Shown piece by piece: positions 53,958 through 62,488 of a DNA stretch of 64,000 bases. Under the pieces are notes generated by a model. That model did no database searches and was not told the DNA's origin. It worked only from the letters and a program-made list of their open reading frames with translations. Within the stretch, counting starts at the first letter, position 1. The number at the start of each line of letters is the position of its first letter. The position numbers and the translations under genes are program-made. Source of the stretch: DATBQN01 sp963799925 (GTDB taxonomy: Bacteria > Acidobacteriota > Thermoanaerobaculia > Multivoradales > UBA5704); the NCBI GenBank assembly GCA_963799925.1, contig CAWCYZ010000004.1, positions 682,001 to 746,000 of the forward strand, written 5' to 3'.

Positions 53958-55094
53958 GCTTCGGGCGGATATTGGCCAAGACCTGGGAGGGGAACCTCCT
54001 CTTCTCGGTCCTGGTCGAGCTGACCTACCGCTGCAACCTCGACTGCTTCTTCTGCTACAACGACCTGGGGCTGGCCGGCCGGCCGCTCTCGCGCGAGGAG
54101 TACTTCGCCTTCTTCGCCGATCTCGCGGACCTCGGCGTCTTGAACCTCACGCTCTCCGGCGGCGAGCCGCTCGCCCACCCGGACTTCCTGGCGCTCGGGC
54201 GGCGGGCCCGCGAGCTCGGCTTCGTGCTGCGCGTCAAGTCGAACGGCCACGCGCTCCGCGGCGAGCTGGCGCGGCGCCTGCGCGAGGAGGTCGATCCGTT
54301 CCTCGTCGAGGTGAGCCTCCACGGCGCGACCGCCGCCACCCACGACCGCCAGACGCGGGTGCCGGGGAGCTTCGAGCGCCTGCTGGCGAACCTCGACGAG
54401 ATGCGGGGCCTCGGCCTGCGGGTCAAGGTCAACAGCACGCTGACCGCCTGGAACGAGGGGGAGATCGAGGCGATGTTCGACCTCGTCGAGTCGCTCGGCC
54501 TCGCCTTCCAGGTCGACCCCGAGGTCACCCCGCGCGACGACGGCGGCCGCGGGCCGCTCGCCGTCACCCCCACCCGCGAGGGCATCCTGCGCCTCTTCGC
54601 GGTGCAGGAGGAGCGGGCGCGGCGCTGGCGCGAAGCGAGCGCGGCCGGCATGGCGGGGCCGGCGGTCGGCCCCGACCTCGCGCCAGCGAGGCGCGCCAGC
54701 GCCGGCGATCGGCAAAACCGGCGACGACGGCACCATGCCGGTCTCGCCGCAGAAGCACTGCGGCGCCGGCTCCTCGGGGATCGCCGTCGACCCGTACGGC
54801 AACGTCTATCCCTGCGTGCAGTGGCGCCGCTCCGTGGGGAACCTCCACGAGCGCTCGATCCGCGAGATCTGGACCGGCTCGAGCGACCTCGCCGAGATCC
54901 GCGACCTGACCACCCGCGCCAAGCGGATGGTCGACGGCTATGGCGCCGCCGGCCCCCTCCTCAACTTCTGCCCCGGCGCCGCCGCCACCTTCGGCGGCGA
55001 TCCGCTCGCCGTCTACCCGCAGGCCGAGCGGCGCATGGAGCTGGCGCAGGAGGCGCAGAAGGCGGGCAGGAAGGTCCTCCTGCCGATCGTCTGA
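53954..55094 (+). CDS. Radical SAM/SPASM protein, frameshifted
   Basis: ATG 53954 begins a radical SAM domain with CNLDCFFC (Cys27, Cys31, Cys34) binding the 4Fe-4S cluster. LTLSGGEPLAHPDF (GGE motif) follows, and then VEVSLHGATAATHD. At about 54668-54676 (a GGCCCC run) the frame changes. The second frame gives HCGAGSSGIAVDPYGNVYPC and NFCPGAA, a SPASM-type auxiliary cluster region, ending at 55094. SPASM enzymes mostly modify ribosomal peptides. The preceding PqqD-like gene fits a PqqD-PqqE-style pair. A Cys-containing small peptide at 59343-59510 is a candidate substrate. Confidence 0.85.
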
Positions 55095-55132
55095 GGCTCC
55101 TTTGAGGCTCCGGAGAGGAGCCCGCTCTCCCC

Positions 55133-57586
55133 CTACTCCCCCGTCCCCGGGCTCGGCGTGAAGACCGGCGCCGGGGCTCGCTTCAGCTTCAGGGCCGGGT
55201 CTCCCATCAGGCTGTAGATCTCGAGCATCGAGGAGCTGCCGCCGAGCTGCGCGAACTCGGCGAGGGAGCGGACGACGAGGTCGCCCAGGCGGGCGGCGTC
55301 GGCCGTCGGATCGGCGGTCAGGCGGTAGAAGCGCTCGGCGAGGAGCGGCGCCTCGCCGGCGAGCGAGAGGCCGGAGGGCGCCCAGACCGCGGCGGCGCCG
55401 CCCCGCGGCTGGTCGACCAGCAGCTCGCCGAGCGAGCGGATGCCGGGGACGGCGAAGCGGTTGATGACGCAGGTCATCGCCGTCAGCACCGGCAGGCGCG
55501 GGCCGTTGGCGAGCGAGGGCACGTCCTGGTTGTCGAGGAGGCCGCCGGAGGACAGGCGGTCGAGGCCGCCGTGCCCCAGGTAGTCGACGAGCGCGGTCCC
55601 CCGGGAGAGGTCGGCGAAGAGCTCGGCGCGGGCGTCGGCGAGGGTCATCGTCCCCAGGTCGATGCGGTCGGGCGTCGTCCCGGCGCGCAGCAGGCCGGCG
55701 ATCCGGTCGTTGCCGGCGGCGAAGTCGGCGGCCTGGTCGGGGGCGTCGGAGAGGAGGACCGCGCGGCCCGCCCAGCCGGCGCCGCCCGTCCCGGCGTCCC
55801 GCTCGTAGGCGATCAGCTTGTCGACGTAGGCGCCGAGCTCGGCGGCGGTGAGCGCCGGGATGCGCCCGACCGCCATCGCCGGAACGCCGTTGCCGGAATC
55901 GACCAGGCGGGTGTCGGAGGGGAAGAGCCCGCCGCTGTTGACCACCATGAGCGGCGGCACCAGGCTGTCGCCGTAGCCGAGGAGGTTGCGGTAGTCGAGC
56001 GAGCCGGCGCCGGCGAGGGCGACGTAGCGCGGCGGCGTCGCCCAGCTGGCGCGCGCGTAGGCGAGGAAGGCGGCGATGGCGTGCGGGTCGTTCAGCCCGT
56101 CGCCCCATTCGTTCATCACCGCCTCGACGTCCACCACCAGGGCGGCGAGCCCCTGGGCCGCGCGGTAGGCGGCCAGGCGCTCGGCCGGCGCCCGCAGGGC
56201 GGCGGTCGTCAGCACCAGGTAATCGGCCCGGTTGGCGGTCGAGCGGAGGCCGGCGTCCAGCCACGGCCGGAGGCTCGCGGGATGGAGGAGCCCGCCGGCT
56301 CCCGCCGCGAGGTAAGGGGCGGCCGGGCTCGCCGGCACGAAGCGGACGGCGGTGCCGCCGGCGCCGTCGCTCCCCGTCGCCGCGCCGGTCACCAGGCGCG
56401 GCTGGAGCGGCGCGGCGAGGTCGAGCACGCGGACGGCCGGGCTCGAGAAGCCGCCGACCGCGACCGCCGGCCCGCCGTCCCATCGCCGCGGAAGGCGAGC
56501 GCGTCGCCCTGGGCGCGGAAGGCGCGCGGGTAGGAGAGGTCGAAGCTGTCGATGTAGACGATGCTGTAGGGCGTCCCCGCGTCGAGGATCCCCTGCACCA
56601 CGACCTGGTTGCCGGCCGGCTGCAGGAGCGCCGGATCGACGGCGAAGGTGGCGCTGTGGGCGGCGATGCCGTCGAAGCGCGTCTCGCCGAGGGCGGTGCC
56701 GTTCACGCTCACCGTGACGTGGTGCTCGGCCGGCACGCCCGAGGCGCTCGCCCCGTGGAGGTTGACGGTGAGGGCCGCGGTGCCGCCGCCGGCCGGCGCC
56801 AGGCCGGGGGCGTCGAGCCCGAAGGTCTTGCTGCCATAGGTCGGATCGCCGGCCTGGACGAAGTCCCAGAACCAGTAGTCGGAGTCGGGGTCGAGCGGCA
56901 GGGCGGTGGCGGGGAAGGCGTCCTGCTCCGCGTGGAGGGTGTCGGCGAAGCTCGCCGCCGGCGCGGAGCCGGCGCCCGCGACCGGCTCGGCGGCCATCAT
57001 GAGGCCGCGGCCCGTCGCGATGCGGTAGACGTTCTCGGTCGAGTACTGGCTGTCGAGCGCCTGGCCGTAGAAGAGGAGCCCGGTGGCGCTCTGCTTGTCC
57101 GGCGCGGGTATCCAGGCGACCGGCTGGCCGCGGAGGGTGAGCGACAGAGAGCCCTTCTCGACCAGCTTGTCGACCCGGCTCTGCGGCACTCCCAGCGCGG
57201 CCGCGAGATCGGCGCTGGCGAGGAAGTACAGGCCGCTCTGGCGCACCCCGATGCGGGCCCCGGCGGCGGCATTGGATGCAGCTGCCCGAGACGGACGCCA
57301 GCCGCTCGGCCAAGTCCGGCCGCTCGGCCGCCGGAGCCACGCGCCGGGAACCGAGGTGGGCGGCGCGCGCGAACGGCGCCGGCGGCGTCTGCGGCTCGCC
57401 GCCGCTCTCCGCCGGCTCGGCGGTCACCGTGTACGGCCCGTAGGACCGCTTGTGGCCGCCGGCCTCGACCTCGACCAGGCGGTAGGTCTGCGGCTCGCGC
57501 GCCGAGGCCCCCGCGTCGAGGAAGCGGTAGACGCCGCCCTGCGGCGCGCCGACCAGGGCGAAGAGGAGGCCGTCGTGGACCTTCAC
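55133..57586 (-). CDS. C25 (gingipain-type) peptidase, frameshifted
   Basis: The C-terminal 430 residues carry the C25 dyad: DYLGHGGL (His codon at 55571-55573) and LTAMTCVINRF (Cys codon at 55469-55471). IYSLMGDPALKLK closes the domain, as in gingipains. The N-terminal part reads VRQSGLYFLASADLAAALGV and NVYRIATGRGLMMA. Frame changes near 57270 and 56480 split the protein. The true start is unclear: GTG 57586 is the first in-frame start, but recognisable sequence (AIEWKTASEAGTLGYYLYRR) lies between it and an in-frame TAG at 57713. It is probably a surface or secreted cysteine protease. Confidence 0.7.
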   Translation of the reverse strand: MKVHDGLLFALVGAPQGGVYRFLDAGASAREPQTYRLVEVEAGGHKRSYGPYTVTAEPAESGGEPQTPPAPFARAAHLGSRRVAPAAERPDLAERLASVSGSCIQCRRRGPHRGAPERPVLPRQRRSRGRAGSAAEPGRQAGREGLSVAHPPRPAGRLDTRAGQAERHRAPLLRPGARQPVLDRERLPHRDGPRPHDGRRAGRGRRLRAGGELRRHPPRGAGRLPRHRPAARPRLRLLVLGLRPGRRSDLWQQDLRARRPRPGAGRRRHRGPHRQPPRGERLGRAGRAPRHGERERHRPRRDALRRHRRPQRHLRRRSGAPAAGRQPGRGAGDPRRGDALQHRLHRQLRPLLPARLPRPGRRARLPRRWDGGPAVAVGGFSSPAVRVLDLAAPLQPRLVTGAATGSDGAGGTAVRFVPASPAAPYLAAGAGGLLHPASLRPWLDAGLRSTANRADYLVLTTAALRAPAERLAAYRAAQGLAALVVDVEAVMNEWGDGLNDPHAIAAFLAYARASWATPPRYVALAGAGSLDYRNLLGYGDSLVPPLMVVNSGGLFPSDTRLVDSGNGVPAMAVGRIPALTAAELGAYVDKLIAYERDAGTGGAGWAGRAVLLSDAPDQAADFAAGNDRIAGLLRAGTTPDRIDLGTMTLADARAELFADLSRGTALVDYLGHGGLDRLSSGGLLDNQDVPSLANGPRLPVLTAMTCVINRFAVPGIRSLGELLVDQPRGGAAAVWAPSGLSLAGEAPLLAERFYRLTADPTADAARLGDLVVRSLAEFAQLGGSSSMLEIYSLMGDPALKLKRAPAPVFTPSPGTGE

Positions 57587-57712
57587 CCAGCGGCCGCTCG
57601 CCGCGTCCCGGCGATAGAGGTAGTAGCCGAGCGTCCCCGCCTCCGAGGCCGTCTTCCACTCGATCGCGACGGCGCCGTCGGCGTCGACGGCGCGGAAGGA
57701 GGAGAGGACGGC

Positions 57713-59250
57713 CTAGGTGAGCAGCCCCTGGGTCGCGGCGAGCTCGCAGAGCGGGCCGAAGGTGAAGGTGGCGCGGGTCTGCGTGGCGTTGCCGGTCTCG
57801 TCGACCCAGGTCGCCCTCGTGCCGTTGCCGGAGGCGGCCGTGCCGGTGACGACGATGCGCTGGCCCGCCGCGGTCGGGTGCACGATGACCCGGTAGGCGA
57901 GGAGCGCGGTGGCGCCGGCCGCGACGGTGCCGGGGTTCCAGGTGACGTTGCCGGTGCCGCCGACCGCGGGCGCCGCGGTGACCGTGCCCTGGCTCACCTG
58001 GGCGATGCCGGCGTACTTGACGTTCGTCGCCGGGCCCGGGACGTTGGCGGTGACCAGGTGGGTGGCCGAGAGGGTGATGGCGTAGGCCGTCGGGTTGACC
58101 AGCCGCACGGTCACCGTGTAGACCGAGTCGCTGCCGACGACCGGCGGGTTGGGGCCGTTGGCGCCGCCCGACCCGGAATAGCGCAGCTGCTGCTCGAGGT
58201 AGGGCTTGACCGGCGCCGCGCCGGCGTCGGTGGGGAAGTAGACGCGGAAGGCGTTGAGGGGTCGGGTTCGCCGCCGGCGGGTTGGCGGCGGCGTTGAAGT
58301 TGCCGTAGTAGATGTCCGAGTAGTTGCCGTTGATGCCGTTGTTGTTGGTGTAGGTGGTGATGCGGCTCGCCGACTTCCAGATGCCGTAGTCGAGCGCATC
58401 GGTATCCGAGGTCCAGCCGTAGATCGTGTTGCGCTTCCAGGTGTCGTTGACCGAGAGCGAGGCGCTGGCGATCGTGCTGGAGAAGGCGGCGGTGCGGCTG
58501 GAGAGGGCGATCATGCCGACGGTGCCGGCGTCGCTGTCGTAGTCGAAGTCGTTCTCCGACATGTTGCAGCCGGAGGTGACGTAGGGGTAGAGCGTGTAGT
58601 CGCGGTTGGTCGAGCCGGAGGCCGGCGGGTTGACGCCGTACTGGTTCTGCGAGTCGTAGTAGACCGGCAGCTCGGTGCCGCCCGAGGTCGCGTCGCCGTC
58701 GTCGGCGCGGATGCCGAGGGCGTTGATGTCGCTGCCGCCGGCGGACTGGCTGACCCGCAGCTCCCAGTGACCGGCGGCGGTGTTCTGCGCCGTCATGCTG
58801 TCGAGGAGGCTCACCCAGGCGTCGTCGGGGCAGGTAGCGGAGACGGTGGCGCTGCAGGTGAGCGTCGCCGCCGTGGAACCGTCGGGGCGGACGAGGGTAT
58901 AGGTCACGGTGGTGCCGAAGGTGCCGCGGGTGCGGTCGCGCTGCGCCGGGAAGTCCTCGGTGGTGCCGCCGGCGCCGACGTCGGCGTCGAAGATCTGGAT
59001 GCGCAGGCGCGCCAGGCTCGGCGGCACCTCGACGAAGTAGCGATAGAAGGTGTTGAGCCCGCCGGTCGATGCCGTGACGTAGTCGCCGTTGGCGGTGCCC
59101 GCGCCGCTGCCCTGCGGCATGAGGAGCGCGGTGGTGCCGGTCGAGGCGGCGAAGCCGTGGCCGGCCGCGGTCAGGAGCGCCGCCGCGACGAGCGCCGCGG
59201 CAGCGAGGCGGAAACCGTGGGACTTGGGTTCGGGGAGCTGGCGGTCGCAT
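57713..59250 (-). CDS. Large secreted protein with DUF11-like repeat region, frameshifted
   Basis: A signal-peptide-like segment (LAAAALVAAALLTAAGHGFA) precedes a P-domain-like beta region (FYRYFVEVPPSLARLRIQIF). An Asn/Tyr-rich region with NNNGINGNYSDIYYGNFNA follows. After a frame change near 58255 there is a DUF11-like domain (YTVTVRLVNPTAYAITL). It ends at TAG 57713, in frame with the C25 peptidase that follows. ATG 59250 lies one frame off the signal segment, so another indel is likely near 59225. It may be one protein with the C25 peptidase, interrupted by the TAG. No enzymatic motif seen. Confidence 0.5.
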
Positions 59251-59342
59251 CGGCGCCTCGCGCGGGAGGAGGATCAGGTGACTCCCGCCCGTGCCCGGTC
59301 GCCCGGCGGGAGATATGCGGCGGCGTTACGAGATCGGCATCT

Positions 59343-59510
59343 CTACGACGAGATCGGGCCCTGCGGACAGACGCCGGGATTGCCCTTGGCGGGGGGGTGG
59401 GGGGCGCAGACCGATGCCATGACCTCGAGCGGCTCGCGGTGCAGGATCTGAGGCCGCTCGTAAGCCCGCTTGAGCGGAGCTCCGGCATGTGGCTCTACGG
59501 TCTTCGTCAC
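59343..59510 (-). CDS. Small Cys-containing peptide, RiPP-precursor-like
   Basis: The 55-residue peptide starts at GTG 59510 after a GGGAGG Shine-Dalgarno with 4 bases of spacing. Its leader part reads KRAYERPQILHREPLEVMA, a Y-x2-P-x-I/L pattern like the leader segments recognised by PqqD-type RRE domains. The end has two Cys in a Pro/Gly-rich stretch (VCAPHPP, then GNPGVCPQGPISS). It has its own sigma70-type promoter and lies upstream of the secreted protein and C25 peptidase genes. It is not a fragment of a larger protein: the frame closes at both ends. The modification and the core boundaries are unknown. Confidence 0.55.
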   Translation of the reverse strand: MTKTVEPHAGAPLKRAYERPQILHREPLEVMASVCAPHPPAKGNPGVCPQGPISS

Positions 59511-59611
59511 GTTTCCTCCCAGCCTCCCGGACCGCACCCGTAACCTGACCGTTTCGGACGGGCGTTCCAGACGCTCGCACGAGATGGGTTCTGTCCGTGG
59601 CTTTGAACGCT

Positions 59612-59640
59612 ACATTAGCGCGCTGCTCGATCGCGGTCAA
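59612..59640 (-). promoter_or_regulatory. Sigma70-type promoter of the small-peptide gene
   Basis: On the minus strand TTGACC (59635-59640) and TAATGT (59612-59617) are separated by 17 bases. The predicted transcript starts near 59605, giving a leader of about 95 bases to GTG 59510. The surrounding bases are noticeably less GC-rich than the window average. Confidence 0.6.
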
Positions 59641-59716
59641 GTCCTTACCCTAAAGAAACTTAGGAATGTGCAACCGAGTTGTGGGCCGGGTCGTGGGAGG
59701 CCGGGACACCCGCCGT

Positions 59717-61165
59717 CTACACCCCCCGCGAGGTGAGCACGATCTTGACCGTGCGCAGAAGGATCGAGAGGTCGAGCCAGAGCGACCAGTTGCCCATGTA
59801 GGCGAGCTCGTAGCGCAGCTTGTTGCGCGGGCTCGAGTGGTAGTCGCCGTTGACCTGGGCGAGGCCGGTCAAGCCGGGGGCGAGCGAGAAGCGCTCGGCG
59901 TAGCCCGGCACCTCGGCGAGGTAGCGCTGGACGAAGCCCGGCCGCTCCGGCCGCGGGCCGACCAGGCTCATGGTGCCGTTGAGCACGTTGACGAGCTGCG
60001 GCACCTCGTCCAGACGCAGGCGGCGGAGGAAGGCCCCGATCGGCGTCAGGCGCGGATCGTCCGGCCGCGCCAGCACCTCGTCGCCCTCGCCCTCGGCATC
60101 CAGCCGCATGGTGCGGAGCTTGCGAAGGGCGAAGGGACGGCGGTCGCGGCCGATCCGCACCTGGCGGTAGAGGGCCGGGCCGGGCGAGGTGAGCCGGACC
60201 GCCAGGGCGCAGGCGGCGAGGACGGGGAGCGCGAGGAGCAGGAGCGCCGCGCCGAGGACGAGGTCCAGCAGGCGCTTCGCCGGACGGTTGATCCGCCACT
60301 CCGACTCGCGCACCACCTCGATCAGCGGCAGGTCATGGAGCGAGCGGTAGCGCATGCGGCCGATCAGGCTCTCGAAGGGGCCGGGGAGGAGGAGGACGTT
60401 GGTGTGGTCGGGGCGGCTGCCGGCGAGGCCGTCGATCAGGCGGGTCTGCCAGGAGTCGGCGGAGGCGGCGAGGATCACGTCGTCGACGGCGCCCGAGGCG
60501 AGGAGAGCCGGGAGGTCCTCGGGGCGGCCGAGGCAGGGCCCCAGGATCGGGTCGACGACCGGGGTGAGCGGATCGATGATTGGCTCGGTGAGCGGAGCGC
60601 CCCCGCCGGCGAGCCCCTCCTCCTCGCCCGGCGGCCGCACGAAGCCGGCGACGGCCAGGCCGTGGTGATGGGCGGCGATCGCCGCCGCCACCTCGCGCGC
60701 CGGCTCGCCGCAGCCGACGATCGCCACCCGGCGGGAGGCGCCGCGGCTGCCGCGCTCGAGGACGAGCCGCCAGGCGGCGAGGGCGGCATAGTCGAAGGCG
60801 GTGTAGAGGAGGAGGACGGAGCGCGGGAAGGGGCGGTCGGCGAGGAAGAAGTAGCCGGCGAGGGCGCCGCCCGCCGCCGCCGCCGCCGCGGCGAGGCGCC
60901 GGCCGAAGTCCGGGCGGGCGCCGGCGCGCGGCAGATCGTAGGCGCCGAAGACGTAGAGCGCGACGAGCTGCGCCGCGAGGGCGGCGGGGAGGCCGGGGGT
61001 GGCGAGGCGCAGCCGGTCGAGCGGCAGCCGCGCGGCGGTGAGCGGCACCGGGAGCGCGATGCGGACGAGGAAGGCGGCGGCGAAGGCGGCGGCGGCGGCG
61101 GCGAGGTCGCCCACCGGCCGCAGCCCCCGGAAGAGGCGGGTCTCGGCGAACGACCGCTTCTTCAT
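59717..61165 (-). CDS. Polyprenyl-phosphate sugar-phosphate transferase (WbaP/WcaJ-type initiating enzyme)
   Basis: The 482-residue product has four N-terminal membrane helices and a Rossmann-like region (VAIVGCGEPAREVA). The C-terminal catalytic domain has a membrane re-entrant helix (LLDLVLGAALLLLALPVLA). It then has LRKLRTMR, LRRLRLDEVPQLVNVLNG and SLVGPRPERPGFVQ, signatures of the bacterial sugar transferase family. It loads the first sugar-1-phosphate onto undecaprenyl phosphate and so starts each repeat unit. ATG 61165 is used. It faces metF across a divergent gap of 196 bases. Confidence 0.9.
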   Translation of the reverse strand: MKKRSFAETRLFRGLRPVGDLAAAAAAFAAAFLVRIALPVPLTAARLPLDRLRLATPGLPAALAAQLVALYVFGAYDLPRAGARPDFGRRLAAAAAAAGGALAGYFFLADRPFPRSVLLLYTAFDYAALAAWRLVLERGSRGASRRVAIVGCGEPAREVAAAIAAHHHGLAVAGFVRPPGEEEGLAGGGAPLTEPIIDPLTPVVDPILGPCLGRPEDLPALLASGAVDDVILAASADSWQTRLIDGLAGSRPDHTNVLLLPGPFESLIGRMRYRSLHDLPLIEVVRESEWRINRPAKRLLDLVLGAALLLLALPVLAACALAVRLTSPGPALYRQVRIGRDRRPFALRKLRTMRLDAEGEGDEVLARPDDPRLTPIGAFLRRLRLDEVPQLVNVLNGTMSLVGPRPERPGFVQRYLAEVPGYAERFSLAPGLTGLAQVNGDYHSSPRNKLRYELAYMGNWSLWLDLSILLRTVKIVLTSRGV

Positions 61166-61235
61166 GGCCGCGGCGAGCGTGCGCGGCCGCGCGGCCGCCG
61201 GCCCGCCCGGCGAGAGATCGACGTCATGGCCGGCG

Positions 61236-61262
61236 ACTATATCCAAGAGCGCCCGGGCGCTC
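61236..61262 (-). promoter_or_regulatory. Candidate -10 box and palindromic operator for the initiating sugar transferase
   Basis: On the minus strand TATAGT (61236-61241) lies just downstream of a perfect 16-bp palindrome GAGCGCCCGGGCGCTC (61247-61262) that would cover the -35/spacer region. No consensus -35 box is visible, so activator or repressor control at the palindrome is possible. Confidence 0.35.
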
Positions 61263-61284
61263 GCCGCCGGCCCGCGGCGCGCGC

Positions 61285-61313
61285 TTGACCACCCCGCGGC
61301 GCGCGGATACGCT
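61285..61313 (+). promoter_or_regulatory. Candidate metF promoter
   Basis: TTGACC (61285-61290) and TACGCT (61308-61313) are separated by 17 bases, about 50 bases upstream of the metF start codon. Confidence 0.45.
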
Positions 61314-61361
61314 CGCCGGACGCGGCGCGCCGTCCCGGCCGCGCCCGACCGCCTCCCAGCC

Positions 61362-62315
61362 ATGAAAGTGACCGAGCACCTGGCCCGCGCCGCGCGGCCG
61401 CTCATCAGCTTCGAGATCATCCCGCCGCTGCGCGGCGGCGACGTCAAGGGCCTCCTCGGCCTGATCGACGACCTCGTCAAGTACCAGCCGCCGTTCATCG
61501 ACATCACCAGCCACGCCGCCGAGGTCATCTACGAAGAGACGCCGCAGGGCATCATCCAGCGGCGGGTGAAGCGCAAGCGCCCCGGTACCCTCGGGGTCTG
61601 CGCCCTCATCCAGAACAAGTACGACATCGACGCCGTGCCGCACATCCTCTGCCAGGGCTTCACCCGTGAGGAGACCGAGGACTTCCTGATCGAGCTCAAG
61701 TACTTGGGCATCGACAACGTGCTGGCGGTGCGCGGCGACGACAGCGGCTATCAGAAGCCGCTGCAGCACGGGCGCAGCGCCAACCACTACGCGGTGGAGC
61801 TGGTGCGGCAGATCGCCGCCATGAACCACGGCAAGTACCTGGAGCAGGACCTGCTCGACGCCGAGCCGTCGACCTTCTGCGTCGGCGTCGGCGGCTATCC
61901 CGAGAAGCACTTCGAAGCCCCCAACCTGCTCGCCGACGTGCGCCGCGCGCGCGAGAAGCAGGAGGCCGGGGCGGACTACATCGTCACCCAGATGTTCTTC
62001 GACAACCGCCACTTCTTCCGCTACGTCGAAGCCTGCCGCGCCGAAGGCGTCACGGTGCCGATCATCCCGGGCCTGAAGATCCTCACCAGCCAGAACCAGC
62101 TGACGACCGTCCCGCGCAACTTCTACGTCGAGATCCCCCAGGAGCTGGCGGACGAGGTGACGGCCGCCTCGCCGGAGCGGGTGCGCGAGATCGGCACGGA
62201 ATGGGCGGTCTCCCAGGTCCGCGAGCTCCTCGACCGGGGCGTCCCCTCGGTCCATTTCTACGTCATGCAGAGCGCCACGGCCATCAAGAGCCTGATGGCG
62301 AAGCTGAAGCTCTGA
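61362..62315 (+). CDS. metF: 5,10-methylenetetrahydrofolate reductase
   Basis: The 317-residue product opens with SFEIIPPLRGGDVKGLL, the FE-x-x-PP region at the FAD/folate site. It contains IDNVLAVRGDDS (conserved RGD/GD region) and ADYIVTQMFFDNRHFFRYV, all typical of MetF. It reduces methylene-THF to methyl-THF for methionine synthesis. ATG 61362 is the only start that keeps the usual length. It stands alone with its own promoter, and a 90-bp repeat element follows 36 bases after its stop. Confidence 0.93.
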   Translation: MKVTEHLARAARPLISFEIIPPLRGGDVKGLLGLIDDLVKYQPPFIDITSHAAEVIYEETPQGIIQRRVKRKRPGTLGVCALIQNKYDIDAVPHILCQGFTREETEDFLIELKYLGIDNVLAVRGDDSGYQKPLQHGRSANHYAVELVRQIAAMNHGKYLEQDLLDAEPSTFCVGVGGYPEKHFEAPNLLADVRRAREKQEAGADYIVTQMFFDNRHFFRYVEACRAEGVTVPIIPGLKILTSQNQLTTVPRNFYVEIPQELADEVTAASPERVREIGTEWAVSQVRELLDRGVPSVHFYVMQSATAIKSLMAKLKL

Positions 62316-62351
62316 AGCGGGCCGCCTCATCCGCCGGCGGCCGATGGTACT

Positions 62352-62441
62352 GGGTCAGTTTGGTCCCGAGGACGGCCGCCTGGAAGGGGGTTCGGGAGGG
62401 TGGTCCCGAGGGCGGTCGCCCGCAGCGGACCAAACTGACCC
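62352..62441 (+). repeat. 90-bp dispersed 3' element, copy 3 (full)
   Basis: It is bounded by a perfect 15-bp inverted repeat (GGGTCAGTTTGGTCC / GGACCAAACTGACCC). It is nearly identical in the interior to the reverse complement of copy 1. Relative to copy 1 the arms differ at two positions on each side, and both differences are compensated so that pairing is kept. It lies directly 3' of metF, in the same orientation relative to its gene as the other copies. Confidence 0.85.
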
Positions 62442-62459
62442 ACCCGGCCGATTCGCCCC

Positions 62460-62488
62460 TGGACATCGCCGTCCGCCTCTGGCACAAT
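62460..62488 (+). promoter_or_regulatory. Candidate upstream promoter of the tRNA-tuf unit
   Basis: TGGACA (62460-62465) and CACAAT (62483-62488) are 17 bases apart. It would give a longer transcript than the promoter at 62606-62634. The 62442-62605 stretch contains no recognisable gene. Confidence 0.4.

Noticed and set aside
54600..54740. Programmed ribosomal frameshift in the radical SAM gene
   Set aside because: There is no slippery heptamer or downstream pseudoknot-like structure that I can see, and many other genes in the window show similar breaks, so an indel error is simpler.
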